Assembly (NCBI GenBank): GCA_009602725.1
Contig: WELB01000082.1
Coordinates: 327,135-354,247 of the forward strand
Reading direction: 5' to 3'
Source: Spirogloea muscicola
Lineage: Eukaryota; Streptophyta; Zygnematophyceae; Spirogloeales; Spirogloeaceae
DNA length: 27,113 nucleotides
Shown here: positions 1 through 10,655 of the stretch, in pieces
Position numbering within the stretch: position 1 is the first letter of the stretch
Layout: every line of letters starts with the position of its first letter
The notes under the pieces: generated by a model
Told to the model about the DNA's origin: nothing
What the model saw: the letters and a program-made list of their open reading frames with translations, nothing else
Database searches by the model: none
Position numbers and translations under genes: made by a program

Positions 1-34
1 GGCGGCGGCGGCGGCGGCGGCGGCGCTGAACCCG

Positions 35-47
35 AAACCCTAACCCT
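35..47 (+). promoter_or_regulatory. telo-box / short telomere-like repeat
   Basis: AAACCCTAACCCT contains AAACCCTAA, the plant telo-box, which is known from promoters of ribosomal and housekeeping genes. It sits just upstream of the first gene's GC-rich 5' region. Only about one and a half repeat units are present, so it is not a telomere. A copy in the opposite orientation lies in intron 1 of the crooked-neck gene (6160-6174). Confidence 0.4.
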
Positions 48-62
48 ACTCCCTCTGCCGCG

Positions 63-1540
63 GTGGCGGCGGCGGCGGGCGCCGGCCAGGCGCGGCGCCG
101 GGGCTGGCGGGAGTCGGTGAGTGGCCGGAGGGGGTGGTCGGCCAGCTGTCGGCAGGCCCGGGCCCCCCTCCCCCCGCGGGGAAGCGCCCCTTCCCAGAGA
201 GTGGTAGCGCGTCGTGCTGGGGCACTGCCTCCGGAGGGGAGAGCCTCTGCCCGGGAGGGCCCCCCCCCTCCTCCGCCCGCTTGTCCCCTTGCGCGGCGCG
301 CCCGGGGCGGCCAGGCTCGGCAGGCATGCGGCTGCCGGTTTCCCCACGGGCCGCCGAAATCCGACCATCTCCGGATTCTTTCCGGGCTGCCGGCGCAGAA
401 ATCGGCCTCGCCCCGACGGGGCTGCCACAGTCAGAGGGTGTTCGTAATCTGCCACTCCGGCGCCGGCCTCGCCGCCGCCGCCGCCGCCTGCCCCGGCCTG
501 CGCGCCGTGGACATCAGCCGCTGCGACGCGGTGGACGGCGCGGCCATCCAGGCCCTCGCCGACGCCTGCCCCCACCTCCGGACCCTCCGCTGCGGCGGCA
601 CCGCGTTCAGCGATGGAGGTGGGCCTCGGCCTGAGGGCCATGTCTTGGCGCTAGCTCACGCTCAGCTCCGCCTGTCGCCGTTTCTGGCGCACGCTGCTCC
701 AACAGGACGTGGTGTTGCGCTTGTGGCAGCTGTGCGGGCCTCTCTGCGGCGGTGGATGCCGCGGCTGAAGCCCGTCGGCGCTGCTGCCGGCAGCAAGGAC
801 GGTGGCGGTGGCGGTGGCGCCGGATCGCTTGAGAGCTCAACATGGGAGGAGTTCGACGTCGACAATATTGCGCAGGGAGCCAAGGTGCGCAAATCGTGCC
901 AGATTGCTTGCGCTTTCTGGCGGTCCTGCATGCATGGCCGCCGCTGGGGATCGAGCGCCTCCAACTTACTGCAAAATTTAGAGCTAATAATTCCTAAGTT
1001 AACCTGTCGTTTGAAGATGAGGACTTAACAGCTGTGGGTGCGCAGTGCTATTGTTGCCTCGTCCCTGGCTCAGCACAGGCAGCGCTTGGTGCATCGCAGG
1101 CACTGCGGTGGCTCGTCTGGCCAGGCGTCGACGAGAAGTCGGCGGCGCTTCTGGCGACGCGCTGCCCAGGCGTCGTGCTCAACCCGTCGCTGGCGTCGCT
1201 GCCGCCGAGCCTGCGCCGCGAGGGTGTGCCGCCTGAGGCCCAGCCCGGCGTGGCGCTCGATGCGCCCTTTGTCGAGGGCCTCGATCCCGCCACATGGGTG
1301 GCCTCAGCTGGAGTCCCCTCAAGCAAGAGGAAGGTCGACTGGCGAGTCCCGCTGCCACTGGCCGAGCGCTTTCGGCTCGCATACGTGGCGCGCGATGACC
1401 GTCTGGCGCCAAAGCGAGCCAAGAACCAGCGGCAGCAAGCGCGGCGAGCTGAGCGTGCCTTCCTCAACAGCGACACTGATTTCAAGGCGCGGGCGCTAGC
1501 CGGCAGCATCGGCCGCCACCTGCGCCTGGAGCACGCTTGA
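63..1540 (+). CDS. RNI-like / leucine-rich-repeat protein, 5' end unresolved
   Basis: The supported exons are roughly 431..618, 706..884 and 1100..1540. The first holds an LRR of the cysteine-containing (RNI) type, with CPGLRAVDIS and CPHLRTLRCGGTAFSD. The second ends in a WEEFDV block. The third starts ALRWLVWPGVDE and runs through LDAPFVEGLDPATWV, FRLAYVARDDRLAPKRAKN and a basic arginine/lysine-rich end to the TGA at 1538-1540. This C-terminal arrangement is what I recall for plant RNI-superfamily proteins of unknown function. Phases agree: intron 619-705 is phase 1 and intron 885-1099 is phase 0. Upstream, a strong donor (GTGAGT at 117) suggests an earlier exon ending at 116, but there is no convincing ATG, so the start lies in unresolved GC-rich sequence or left of the window. 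The gene converges on the UCH37 gene, 307 bp away. LRRs of this type usually bind proteins; no F-box is visible, so a ubiquitin-ligase role is only a guess. Confidence 0.7.
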
Positions 1541-1847
1541 CTGCGGCGCTTGCCAGCTCCAAGAGCTGCCGAGCCCACCGGTCCTTCCTCCTGTTTGGCG
1601 AGATGACATGCTGAGCATTGATTGACATTGCGAATGCTGCCGTCGCAACTTGATCTGTGCTTGAAGTAGCCGTAATTGGTCTGCGCGACCTGCCGAGCAG
1701 GTGCAGGAAGTCCAAAATGCTGCGCATGCTTGACTTGTATTTGCAAATGAGAGAGGGGGGGGCAGGAGTAAGATAGTGACCAGGATGGAGGGATGAGGAA
1801 GGCAACCAAGTCAGGGGGGTGAGCAGGGGCAGCCTCGTGGCGCTGTG
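1541..1847. other. convergent 3' intergenic spacer
   Basis: This 307-bp spacer lies between the stop codons of the RNI/LRR gene (plus) and the UCH37 gene (minus) and must hold both 3' UTRs. It contains a short purine run near 1750-1762. I saw no TGTAA signal and no other gene. Confidence 0.6.
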
Positions 1848-3936
1848 CTATGATGGGGGTTCGGCTGTCGGCTCCGACTTCGCCTGTGGTGGCAGTGGCG
1901 GCGCGGCAGCAGAGGCCGCAGCGGCTGCAGCCGCCGCGTCGCGCGCCTTGTCAATCAGCGGCTGCAGCTGCTTCTTCTCGGCGAGGATCTTGAGGAAGTT
2001 GAAGAGGAAGGGGATGTAGTTGTGCTTGCGCCGCACGTTCTCCACCTTCCACCGCGCCGCCTTGGCGTCCTCAGCCGCCATCTGCCCCGCCAGACTTCAC
2101 CGGTCCAGCTCAAGCACTGCTCAACGCTGTCATGCTGGGCCCCAGCTCTTGCAGTGGCTGACTTAAGTCCGACTCTGCAAGCATTTTGAGAGCCACAACT
2201 CAAGGTGATGGGACTTTTGGTGCTCACTTCGTCGTCGATGGTGAGGAGGTTGGCCCGCAGCTCCACGAGCTCCGCCTCACGCTGCGCTATGTCAGGGTCA
2301 GTGGCATCCACATCCATGGGCGCATCAGCAGGCTCTGCAGCGCCGCCATCCTCTGCCGCTGGAGCTGCTCCAGCTGTGGCGCCGCCCTCCAGCTTGCGAA
2401 GGCGGGCCTCGAGCTCGTCGCGCTGCGTGCGCAGCAACTCCTTGCGGTTGCGCACGATCGCCATGAGGTTGAAGCGGATCTCACTTGCTGCATAACGGTC
2501 AATGCGCTCCTGCATATCACCAGGGTACCCATATTAGCGATGCCATTGCCGGTGATAACTCGAGCGCGACAGCAAGGGCGCTATACCAGTGCAACTCAGA
2601 GATTATACTTGACCTCACTTCAGCTGAGATGTAAGCTGTCGTGTCTGAAACACAGACGGCATCCCGCGTCCTGCCCTCCTGCCGCTGCCCGCCCTCCCTC
2701 CCTCCTGCCTCACCTGGATGACGGGCTGCACGAGGCGCAACCAATCCTCGTCGGCCGGGCCGCACGGCCCAAGGCTGATTGGCCCGCTCTTGAGGCCGTC
2801 GAGCTCGTAGAGCACGCCATCCAGTGGCAGGTAACTGATGAAGTGGTACAAGTCGTCGTCGCCGGCGCCTGCAGCGCGCGCTTCATCCGCTACAAACGCC
2901 TCGGGCCGCGCAAAGCTGTTGTGGGCCACCCTGATAGCCTGACACACCGGGAGGGGTTGCAGCAGTGCGAAAAGGGCGGGGGTGAGAAAGTGTATGTCAC
3001 GCAAGGGGTCACGGTGAGGGTCACGTCATGCGGTCATGGCGGTGTTGCTAGCGAGCCAGACAACAACAAGAGCCGCGAGCCGTAAGCGCCAGAGGCGAAG
3101 GCAAGTGAGCAGGTGGCGGAGCACGGAGGAAGGTTTGGGGAGGAGTACCTCGCTGTTGTTGATGGCCAGCCCCTTGAGGTCGGGTGGGAAGTCCCGTGTG
3201 AACTCGCATAGCATGGAGAGCTCAGGCCCGATGTCCACGCCGCCGCGGCCGCTGCAGTTGAGCAGGATGGAGAGGATCGCCTGCGTCGCGCACGCGTTGT
3301 TGATCACCTGCAAGCACGCGGCAAGAGATTTCAGCCCCATGCTGGGTTGGCCCAACCAACTACGGTCAAGGCATTGCCGACCTCGTGGCCGTTCAGCAGA
3401 CTCAAGGGGCACGCGACATTGCCACAGCCGGAGCGAAGGAGCTGAGCTCGCGTGCGACCAAGGCAGCAGCAACGATGGCGTGCATGGCAGCAGCGCGACG
3501 GCCTGCGACAAAAGGAAAATGGTAAAGGGTTTTAACCTGGTTGGCGAAGAAGAGGTCGGCGTTGTGCGTCTTGAGCGGCTCGCGCCCACTCTTCTCGCCG
3601 GGCCGCCACTTGAAGAGGAACACGAGGCCGTAGACCGGCCTGGTGGCAGCGGGGAGCACTGTGAGCAGCGTCGCCGGCAGCCACATGGGCGTGGCAGCCG
3701 GCAGCAAGCAGCGCCTGGCGACGAGCTGGTGCTTGGGGCACCTAGAAGATGGCCAGAACTAAGCTCCAGAGCTGCGTTAACTTTCGGTTGAACATTTCAC
3801 TAAGGGGGGCGAGGTTGGGGTGCAGGGAATGGGGCCGCTAACCGGAGGTCCAGCAGAGAGGCCATATCCAGCGTGTAGAGCTCCTCGACTTGGACGCCCT
3901 TGACGCCCATCTGCTGGATGAGCTCTGTGAATACGC
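1848..3936 (-). CDS. UCH37: UCH37/UCHL5-type ubiquitin C-terminal hydrolase, 5' partial
   Basis: This is a cysteine protease that trims ubiquitin chains at the 26S proteasome and, in animals, also at INO80. Six exons were rebuilt: complement(3843..3936, 3537..3639, 3149..3307, 2714..2938, 2228..2509, 1848..2081). All junctions are GT..AG with agreeing phases, giving 365 visible residues (the human protein has 329). The UCH order is intact: [31 protein letters not shown]; the oxyanion Gln in FFANQ; the nucleophile Cys in NNACATQA (codon 3292-3290); the crossover-loop end VAHNSFARP; the catalytic His in YHFISY (2845-2843); and the catalytic Asp in LYELDG. A coiled region ([16 protein letters not shown]) and the C-terminal ULD helix ([18 protein letters not shown]) follow, which separates it from short UCHs. 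The tail is Ala/Pro-rich. The family's N-terminal WC..ESDP segment must be on an upstream exon that I could not place; the first visible exon begins in phase 1. Confidence 0.93.
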
Positions 3937-4130
3937 CTGCAGGGCGGCCAGCAACAAACAATTTGGAGGCCGGCAGTGATAGCGCGGACACGTTCTCAGC
4001 AGGGCAGCCACTGTCAATGAAAAGCAGGGGTGTGAGGCTGGGTGTAGGCGAGGGAGAGGAGCAGGGAGATATGGGGAATGTGAAGAAAGGGTGAGAGGAC
4101 GTTCAACAGGTGTAAGGGGTATTCAGGGTG

Positions 4131-4155
4131 GAGAGAGAGAGGAGAGAGAGAGAGG

Positions 4156-4251
<96 letters not shown>
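4131..4251. repeat. (GA)n/(CT)n microsatellite, about 120 bp
   Basis: This is a nearly pure GA dinucleotide tract on the plus strand, with small interruptions in its first 30 bp (GG and GGGAGG). On the UCH37 coding strand it reads as a (CT)n polypyrimidine run, about 195 bp upstream of the first recognised UCH37 acceptor. It is therefore either in that gene's first intron or in its promoter. The Arg-Glu and Ser-Leu reading frames across it are artefacts of the repeat. Confidence 0.95.
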
Positions 4252-4253
<2 letters not shown>

Positions 4254-5545
4254 ACGGCCGATCGGCGCATCGGTCGGGCCGGGCGCGGATCGGACGGCGA
4301 GCAGGCCACCCCACCCTCCCCCAAGTCCGGTCGGGCCCGATCGAGGACCGGCTTGACGTCCCGCCTCCATCCGCCTCCTTCCCGCTGCCTCCGCCTTAGC
4401 ACTGTCACAACTTTGGAGCCTCTGCCCCTTCTTGATAGTACTTGTTCTTATCACGAAATGCTTACATTCACGATGTGCTTACATAACGAGCTTTTCTGAT
4501 GTGAGCTTGCAAGGAGAATTCAAGACTGCTGTGCAGGAGGGCACTAAGATTCAGCTGGCTGCTGTGAGACTTGCTTCTTTACCACAATGTGCTTGCAATA
4601 AGCTGCTTCAATACGATCTTGCAAGAAAAATCTCATATGTCTGGTACGCATGCATGCAGACGGCACTAGATTCAGCTCGGCGGTGAGGGTACAGCAGCTC
4701 CGTGGCCAAGTTTGATTCTGGAGGAGACGGTGGAGGAGACCGAGCTTTGATTGATTCTTGTTCGGGAGCGGCGTTGGACAACGATTGCTGTCAGAGGTAT
4801 CCTTGGGGAGGACGCCCAATTGTTGCACAAGCGAATAATGAATAGAGTAATGCCTGTCAGCGACCAGAGGCTGAGTGCGGAGAGGACCCAGAGAAGAATC
4901 TACGCACTTTCAGAAGGGCCTGCCTCCGGAAGAGGACGGCAGCCCACGGGAGGGAGGTTGAGAGCGAAAAAGGTTAGGAGTATGGAGAGGGACTGAGATT
5001 CATGAATGAGAAAACCAAAAGAGAGTGACTCCTTCTACGCTGGCACCACCGGACTCCCTAGCCCGCATCTAGCCCTAGTTGAACGCTGTATGTGATGAGC
5101 TTCATGAAGCATTTATTCAATTGGTACCGCCCCGCCACACACTGCACTGAACCTGGACGATACGAGCTACATTTTCAAACCTTCCTTAGGACTTTCCCTT
5201 CAAAGACATGCAGCCTGCTCAACGTCCAAGCAAAGTGAACAAACCAGAGCAACGATGTCAAGCCCACCGGAGCCGGCAACCGCTGCGTGATGGGCCCCAG
5301 GGGGGCATTGCATTGCAAGTTGAGCGTCCAAAACGCATTCGGAAGGACGACGCCAGCAGAGGAGGCCAACGCAGCAGATCAAGCGCCCAAATCAAAGCAT
5401 GTATGCAGGCTCAGCGAGTGGCGAGATGAGACGAAGAGCGTCACAGTAAAGCCCATTCGCTTCATGAGGTTCTCGAAAGAGAGAGAGAGTCTGACAGCTC
5501 TCTATGTAATGGGGCGATAGTCTCGATAGGCCAGTCCTTCAATGA

Positions 5546-5767
5546 ATGACATGGTTCAAATGGGCGGTAAGCTCTTTACCACACAGCTACGCAAGTGGCT
5601 AGTCCAAGTGGGTGCTTGATGATCCTTAGTCAGCAGCTGCAGTCAGAGAACCTTGCAGCCGCAAAAGGGAGGGAGGTGAAGAATCAGCCTTTTCAAAGTA
5701 AGACAAGGTTGTGAGAGGGCAGCCCAGAAGGACTAAACAAGGTCCGAAAGGGCCGGAAGGTGTCAAA
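5546..5767 (+). repeat. dispersed repeat, copy 1
   Basis: Two blocks (5546-5600 and 5707-5767) are recognisably similar, in the same order and orientation, to blocks 12005-12063 and 12208-12268. Shared words include GGTTCAAATGG, GCAAGTGGCT and GAAAGGGCCGGA. There is no coding capacity. It could be a degenerate non-autonomous transposon or SINE; GGTTCAAAT resembles a tRNA B box, but I see no convincing A box. Confidence 0.6.
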
Positions 5768-5897
5768 GCACTAAAGCACATGACTTTTGTGACTGGGATC
5801 TTAGTGACCTCTGGTCAAGCATACAGCAAGGGGGCGATGGCTGTGAAAAGCCAGCCCAGTGACCCCTAATTAGCAACCGCAATCTNCGGCGGGCACC

Positions 5898-8800
5898 ATG
5901 GCGGGGCGCGAGGCCGACCCGGCGCTTGGGTACATGACCAAGCGTGAGGCGGAGGTGCGGCTGCCGCGGCCGACGCGCGTGAAAAACAAGACGCCAGCGC
6001 CGGTGCAGATCACGGCGGAGCAGATCCTGCGCGAGGCCCGCGAGCGCCAGGAGGGCGAGCTCCCGCCGCCCAAGCAGAAAATCACCGACGACGAGGAGCT
6101 CGCCGGTGCGCCGCCGCTGCCGCCGCCGCCGCCGGCCTCGCCGGTGTGGCACTGAGGAGTTAGGGTTAGGGTTTGGGCCGCCTCCAGCTCGCTTTGCCGC
6201 TGCTGCTGCGCGTCCTCACGGCCCCCCATTCTCTCTCTCGTTCTCGTGCCTGCTGTGGTTGAGAGTTCAAGTCCCTGACTTCCGTGCAGACTACCGGCTG
6301 CGTCGCCGCAAGGAGTTTGAGGACCTCATCCGCCGCGTGCGATGGAACATCAGCGTGTGGACCAAGTACGCGGCGTGGGAGGAGAGCCAGCGCGACTTCG
6401 CCAGGTGGGTTTGCCGAGGAGCAGTTGGTGTTGCCGGCCTTGGAGCCTTGCTGGGCGCTCAGCGGCAGCGTTTCAATGAAGATTGTTCTTATTCTTATTG
6501 TCATTATCGTTATTATGATAATTATTTTTATCATCTTTTATTATTGCCCTAAGTTTTCCTGGTTGGTTCTTTTTAAGCGAGAGAGCTATCGGAAGGCCTG
6601 ACGCTTGCAGCAGCGCGGCGGCGGCTGTGCCAGGGCGCGGTCCATCTGGGAGCGCGCGCTGGAGGTGGACTACCGCAACACCACGCTCTGGCTCAAGTAC
6701 GCCGAGATGGAGATGAAGCACCGGTTTGTGAACCACGCGCGCAACATCTGGGACCGTGCCGTCTCGCTGCTGCCCCGCATCGACCAGCTGTGGTATAAGG
6801 TGCGCACCAAGTCGCTGGCCTGAGTAGCTGGCAATAATCAAGAAGAGGCTATGGTTGACCTTGTTAGAGAGCAATGACTCAAGTCCCAGTGATTCTATGG
6901 CAGGTGTTGAGTGCAGTAAAGGCTTTAGAAGCAGGCAAGTCCAAGTATTGCTAGATGCGTTGGTCTTATCAATGGCGCCTGGACTTCCGGAGACCGTCCA
7001 TGCCGCCAGGATGCTACTCACTCTTCGGTCCGTTGGTGCCCCGCAGTACATCCACATGGAGGAGATGCTCGGCAACATTGCGGGCGCACGCCAGATCTTT
7101 GAGCGCTGGATGGCCTGGGAGCCTGACCACCACGGCTGGGCGGCCTTCATCAAGGTACGCAAGGCGCGACAAAATCCCAGCCCTCTCATGCACAAGGCAA
7201 GCAAGGATGAGCTTGCGTGCGTTGCTGAAGTTGGCAGCTGCCTGTGGCTCGTTGCCGCTGTTGCCAGTTTGAGCTGCGGTACAATGAGGTGGAGCGCGCA
7301 CGGCAGATCTACGAGCGGTACACGCAGTGCCACCCGACCGTCAAGGCCTGGATCAAGTATGCCAAGTTCGAGGTCAAGCACGGCGAGATTGCACGCGCGC
7401 GTAAGGCGTACGAGCGCTCAATTGAGCAGGTCTGTGCCTGGGCCCTGCACCCTTTCGGGCTGCAATGGCTGCAATGGCTGCAACCTGGACGCGAATACCC
7501 GCACTTGGCTACGTTCATGAATCTGAAGTCCTTGAAGCTGGGTAGGATGTCCATGCTGTCTGCCGCCAGCTTGAGGTGTTGAGTGGCAACGTGTGCCATG
7601 CAGCTGGGAGAAGATGGGCAGACAGAGGAGCTGTTTGTGGCCTTCGCGGACTTTGAGGAGCGGTGCAAGGAGCACGAGCGCGCGCGCGCCATCTACAAGT
7701 ACGCACTGGACCACATTCCCAAGGGTCAGGCTGACAACCTCTACCGCAAGTTTGTGACCTTTGAAAAGCAGGTTCGCCCTGCACCTTCAAGCCCCCCTTA
7801 TGTCCTACTGGAACCCTCAGATAAATACAGATAAGGAACTGGCAATATCAAGGCCCTCCATGCCAGAATTTTTCCTAACATAGATGCAGACGATCGATGA
7901 CCTGCGCTTCAAAGGCTTGCACCGGTTGATCAGTCTCAAATATGGAGGTCCTTGCGCTGATTTCACCTTTGTATCTCTTCTGTAGCCACTTGTTCCGCTG
8001 CCTGACATGCTGCTAACCATGATTGGGTGCGTTGGGCATCATGCAAACAGTACGGTGATCGCGAGGGCATCGAGGACGTGATTGTTGGCAAGCGGCGATT
8101 CCAGTACGAGGAGGAAGTTCGCAAGAATTCGCTCAATTATGACGTGTGGTTTGACTATGCGAGGCTGGAGGAGAGCAACGGCGACCGCGACAGGGTTCGG
8201 GACGTATACGAGCGAGCAATCGCCAACTTGCCTCCTGCGGAGGAGAAGCGCTACTGGCAGCGTTACATCTACCTCTGGTGAGCACCAACTCTGATTACGG
8301 GAAGGTTGCGTTCTGTAGCCAGAATCATAAGCCGCACAGTGATTGAAGACAAAGCAGTTCCTTTTCCTATGAGCTACAAAGCTGGTGAGCCAGATACTCT
8401 GGCCCCTTGGGGGGGCCAATGGTTGGGGTGCTTCAAGACCTTGGCAGCTTCTATGGCTGATGCCTTCTCTGCACATATTGCCAATGTGGCAGGATCAACT
8501 ATGCCTTGTTTGAGGAGCTGGAGGCTGAGGACATGGAGCGGACTCGAGAGGTGTACCGGTGGGTGGATAGTGCTCTGATGCGCTTGTATCTGGACGCACT
8601 GCAGTTGTATTTGTGGTTGTACACTTGACCTTGGGACTGCGGCGGGTTGCTGATAATAACCTTCACACTGATAGATTCTTGCTCTGCAGCAGAGAGATTA
8701 GTATCTGCCAGAGATCATCAGAAATCTGGCAAAACTTAAGCGTACTGTGGTTGGGCTGTGCAGGGAGTGCTTGACGCTCATCCCGCACAAGGTGTTCTCG

Positions 8801-10435
8801 TTCGCCAAGATCTGGCTCATGGCTGCGCAGTTTGAGATCCGGCAGAAGAATGTGCGCCGTGCTCGACAGATCCTTGGCATGGCCATTGGCACAGCCCCCA
8901 AGGACAAGGTGTGTTCCTGCGCGATGAACTTCCATGCATATAGATCTCATTTGTCCTCACTGTGAAATGTGATACAGACACTTAGTATGTCTGTCGTAGC
9001 TAAGTTGCTGATTGCTGTGTAATGGTGCCGTCAGCTGTAGGCTAAGGAGCTCATCCTGCTGTGCGGGCACGCAGATCTTCAAGACGTACATTGAGATGGA
9101 GCTGCAGTTGGGAAACATCGACCGCTGCCGGACGTTGTATGAGAAGTACCTCGAATGGTCACCCGCTAACTGCTACGCATGGAGCAAGTTTGCAGAGCTG
9201 GAACGCAGCCTGCGGGAAATCGAGCGCGGCCGCTCTATCTTCGAGCTCGCCATTGCTCAGCCGGTGCTGGACATGCCTGAGCTTCTCTGGAAGGTCTGGC
9301 ATTGCCCAAACAGCTGGACTGCATAATCTTGCAGAATTGTGCACTCTTGTAGCCTGCTTACTGAAGTACCTCTGCTCTTGACGGAGTGAGCTGCATGTCA
9401 TAGTTACTTTTGTCAAGTCTCAGGAATCGCCTAGCAGTGTCATGTGGTGGACTTCAGCAGCAGGAGCTGACCAGCCAGTTGCTTCCTGAGTAGGCGTACA
9501 TCGACTTCGAGATATCGGAGGGGGAGCATGAGCGGACGCGGCAGCTGTATGAGCGCCTTTTGGACCGCACGAAGCACGTGAAGGTGTGGATGAGCTACGC
9601 AGCATTCGAGGCGGGCGTGGCGCTCCCTGAGGAAGTACAGGCGGCCGACGAGGGCCGCGAGCCCTACCCTGAGGACGTACTGGAGCAGGAGGAGGAGCGC
9701 ACCAAGCAGGCCCGCGGTCAGTGCCGCCTGCCTCACCCTACATTTGCCAACGACTGTACGCAGTTGATGTGATCAACACTGAGCAGGACAATAGAGTCAG
9801 AGTTCATGCGTGGTCTCAAGTTGCAAGACACTTCATGGTTTGTGGTGTAGGTGTGTACGAGCGCGCATTCGAGTCGATGCGGACCAACGTGCCAGAGCAG
9901 AAGGAGGAACGTGTCATGCTGCTAGAGGCTTGGCGAGAAATGGAGAGGTCTGCTGGCACAGCCGGAGACCCCAGCACCGTCGAGCGCAAGATGCCCAAGC
10001 GCGTCAAGCGGCGGCGGCCAATTGCTGCCGAGGACGGCACTCCTGCTGGGTATGCCACCAGCAATCCCGGGGACGCAGCCCTCACCAAGTGGCCCCAACT
10101 GATTGTCTTGTTTGTTTTGCTTGCATTGCTTTCAGTGATGGCTATGCAGTTTCTAAGCGCGTCAGCTGTTCCTGATCATATTCACAGATTGAAGAGCATT
10201 CATCCAGAGTCATGCCTGGTGTTCGTTGCCACTATTGACTATCCGATCTGTGGGTCACTCCGAGCAGATGCTGTTCTTCTCAAGGTCTGACCTATGTCAT
10301 GACTTGTGCAGGTACGAGGAATACTACGACTACATCTTCCCGGACGAGGCCGGTGGGGCGCCAAACCTCAAGATCCTGGAGGCTGCATACCGTTGGAAGC
10401 GCCAGAAGCAAGAGCAGGATCAAGAAGCCAGCTGA
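5898..10435 (+). CDS. CRNKL1: Crooked neck-like pre-mRNA splicing factor (CRNKL1/Clf1/Syf3), complete
   Basis: This is a core scaffold protein of the Prp19-associated (NineTeen) complex in the spliceosome, acting in the nucleus. Thirteen exons were rebuilt: 5898..6105, 6290..6404, 6634..6799, 7047..7154, 7268..7429, 7604..7771, 8051..8277, 8493..8558, 8764..8908, 9075..9293, 9494..9716, 9851..10049, 10312..10435. They total 2130 nt, or 709 aa, and every junction is in phase. The start ATG is in an ACCATGG context and opens the family's N-terminal block ([20 protein letters not shown], then [12 protein letters not shown]). About fifteen HAT (half-a-TPR) repeats follow, for example [63 protein letters not shown] and QFEIRQKN. 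The protein ends with the typical [20 protein letters not shown] and a Lys/Gln-rich tail. Length and order match animal and fungal homologues. A TGTAA lies at 10651. Confidence 0.97.
6160..6174 (-). promoter_or_regulatory. telo-box-like repeat in intron 1 of the crooked-neck gene
   Basis: TTAGGGTTAGGGTTT contains the reverse complement of the telo-box AAACCCTAA. It lies 55 bp inside the first intron. The intronic position near the 5' end is compatible with a regulatory role, but none is shown. Confidence 0.35.
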
Positions 10436-10650
10436 CAGGTCACTCGGCCCATGGCTCCATGTCCACCTTCTCAAAGATGGCATGTGGACATCCTTGAGAA
10501 GCTTGGCTGAGTATACTGTGCGGACATTTAGGACTGCATCCCTCCAGGATGCACATATTAGCATACCTTGAGAGGCTTGAGAGAATCTTTTAAGATCATG
10601 GCACGTGCTTAATATGGTCCAATCAAAGTCTAGCACACAAGAATGTGATG

Positions 10651-10655
10651 TGTAA
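10651..10655 (+). terminator. TGTAA polyadenylation signal (candidate) of the crooked-neck gene
   Basis: TGTAA is the usual poly(A) signal in chlorophyte algae. This copy lies 216 nt after the stop codon, in otherwise featureless sequence. A five-base motif occurs often by chance. Confidence 0.35.

Larger units (their letters stand above)
4000..5897. other. intergenic / 5' region between divergent UCH37 and crooked-neck genes
   Basis: This stretch of about 1.9 kb is AT-richer than the exons around it. It must hold the UCH37 first exon and promoter (minus) and the crooked-neck promoter (plus). It contains the GA tract at 4131-4251, a dispersed-repeat copy at 5546-5767 and a related fragment at 5839-5859. 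The short reading frames here resemble no family I know. An unresolved base lies at 5886, twelve bases before the crooked-neck ATG. Confidence 0.6.

Noticed and set aside
35-47. Chromosome end (telomere)
   Set aside because: Only about one and a half repeat units are present, inside GC-rich gene-flanking DNA.
4091-4499. Arg-Glu and Ser-Leu repeat proteins
   Set aside because: These are translations of the GA/CT microsatellite in several frames.
5546-5600. tRNA gene suggested by GGTTCAAAT
   Set aside because: No cloverleaf could be folded around it; the word belongs to the dispersed repeat.
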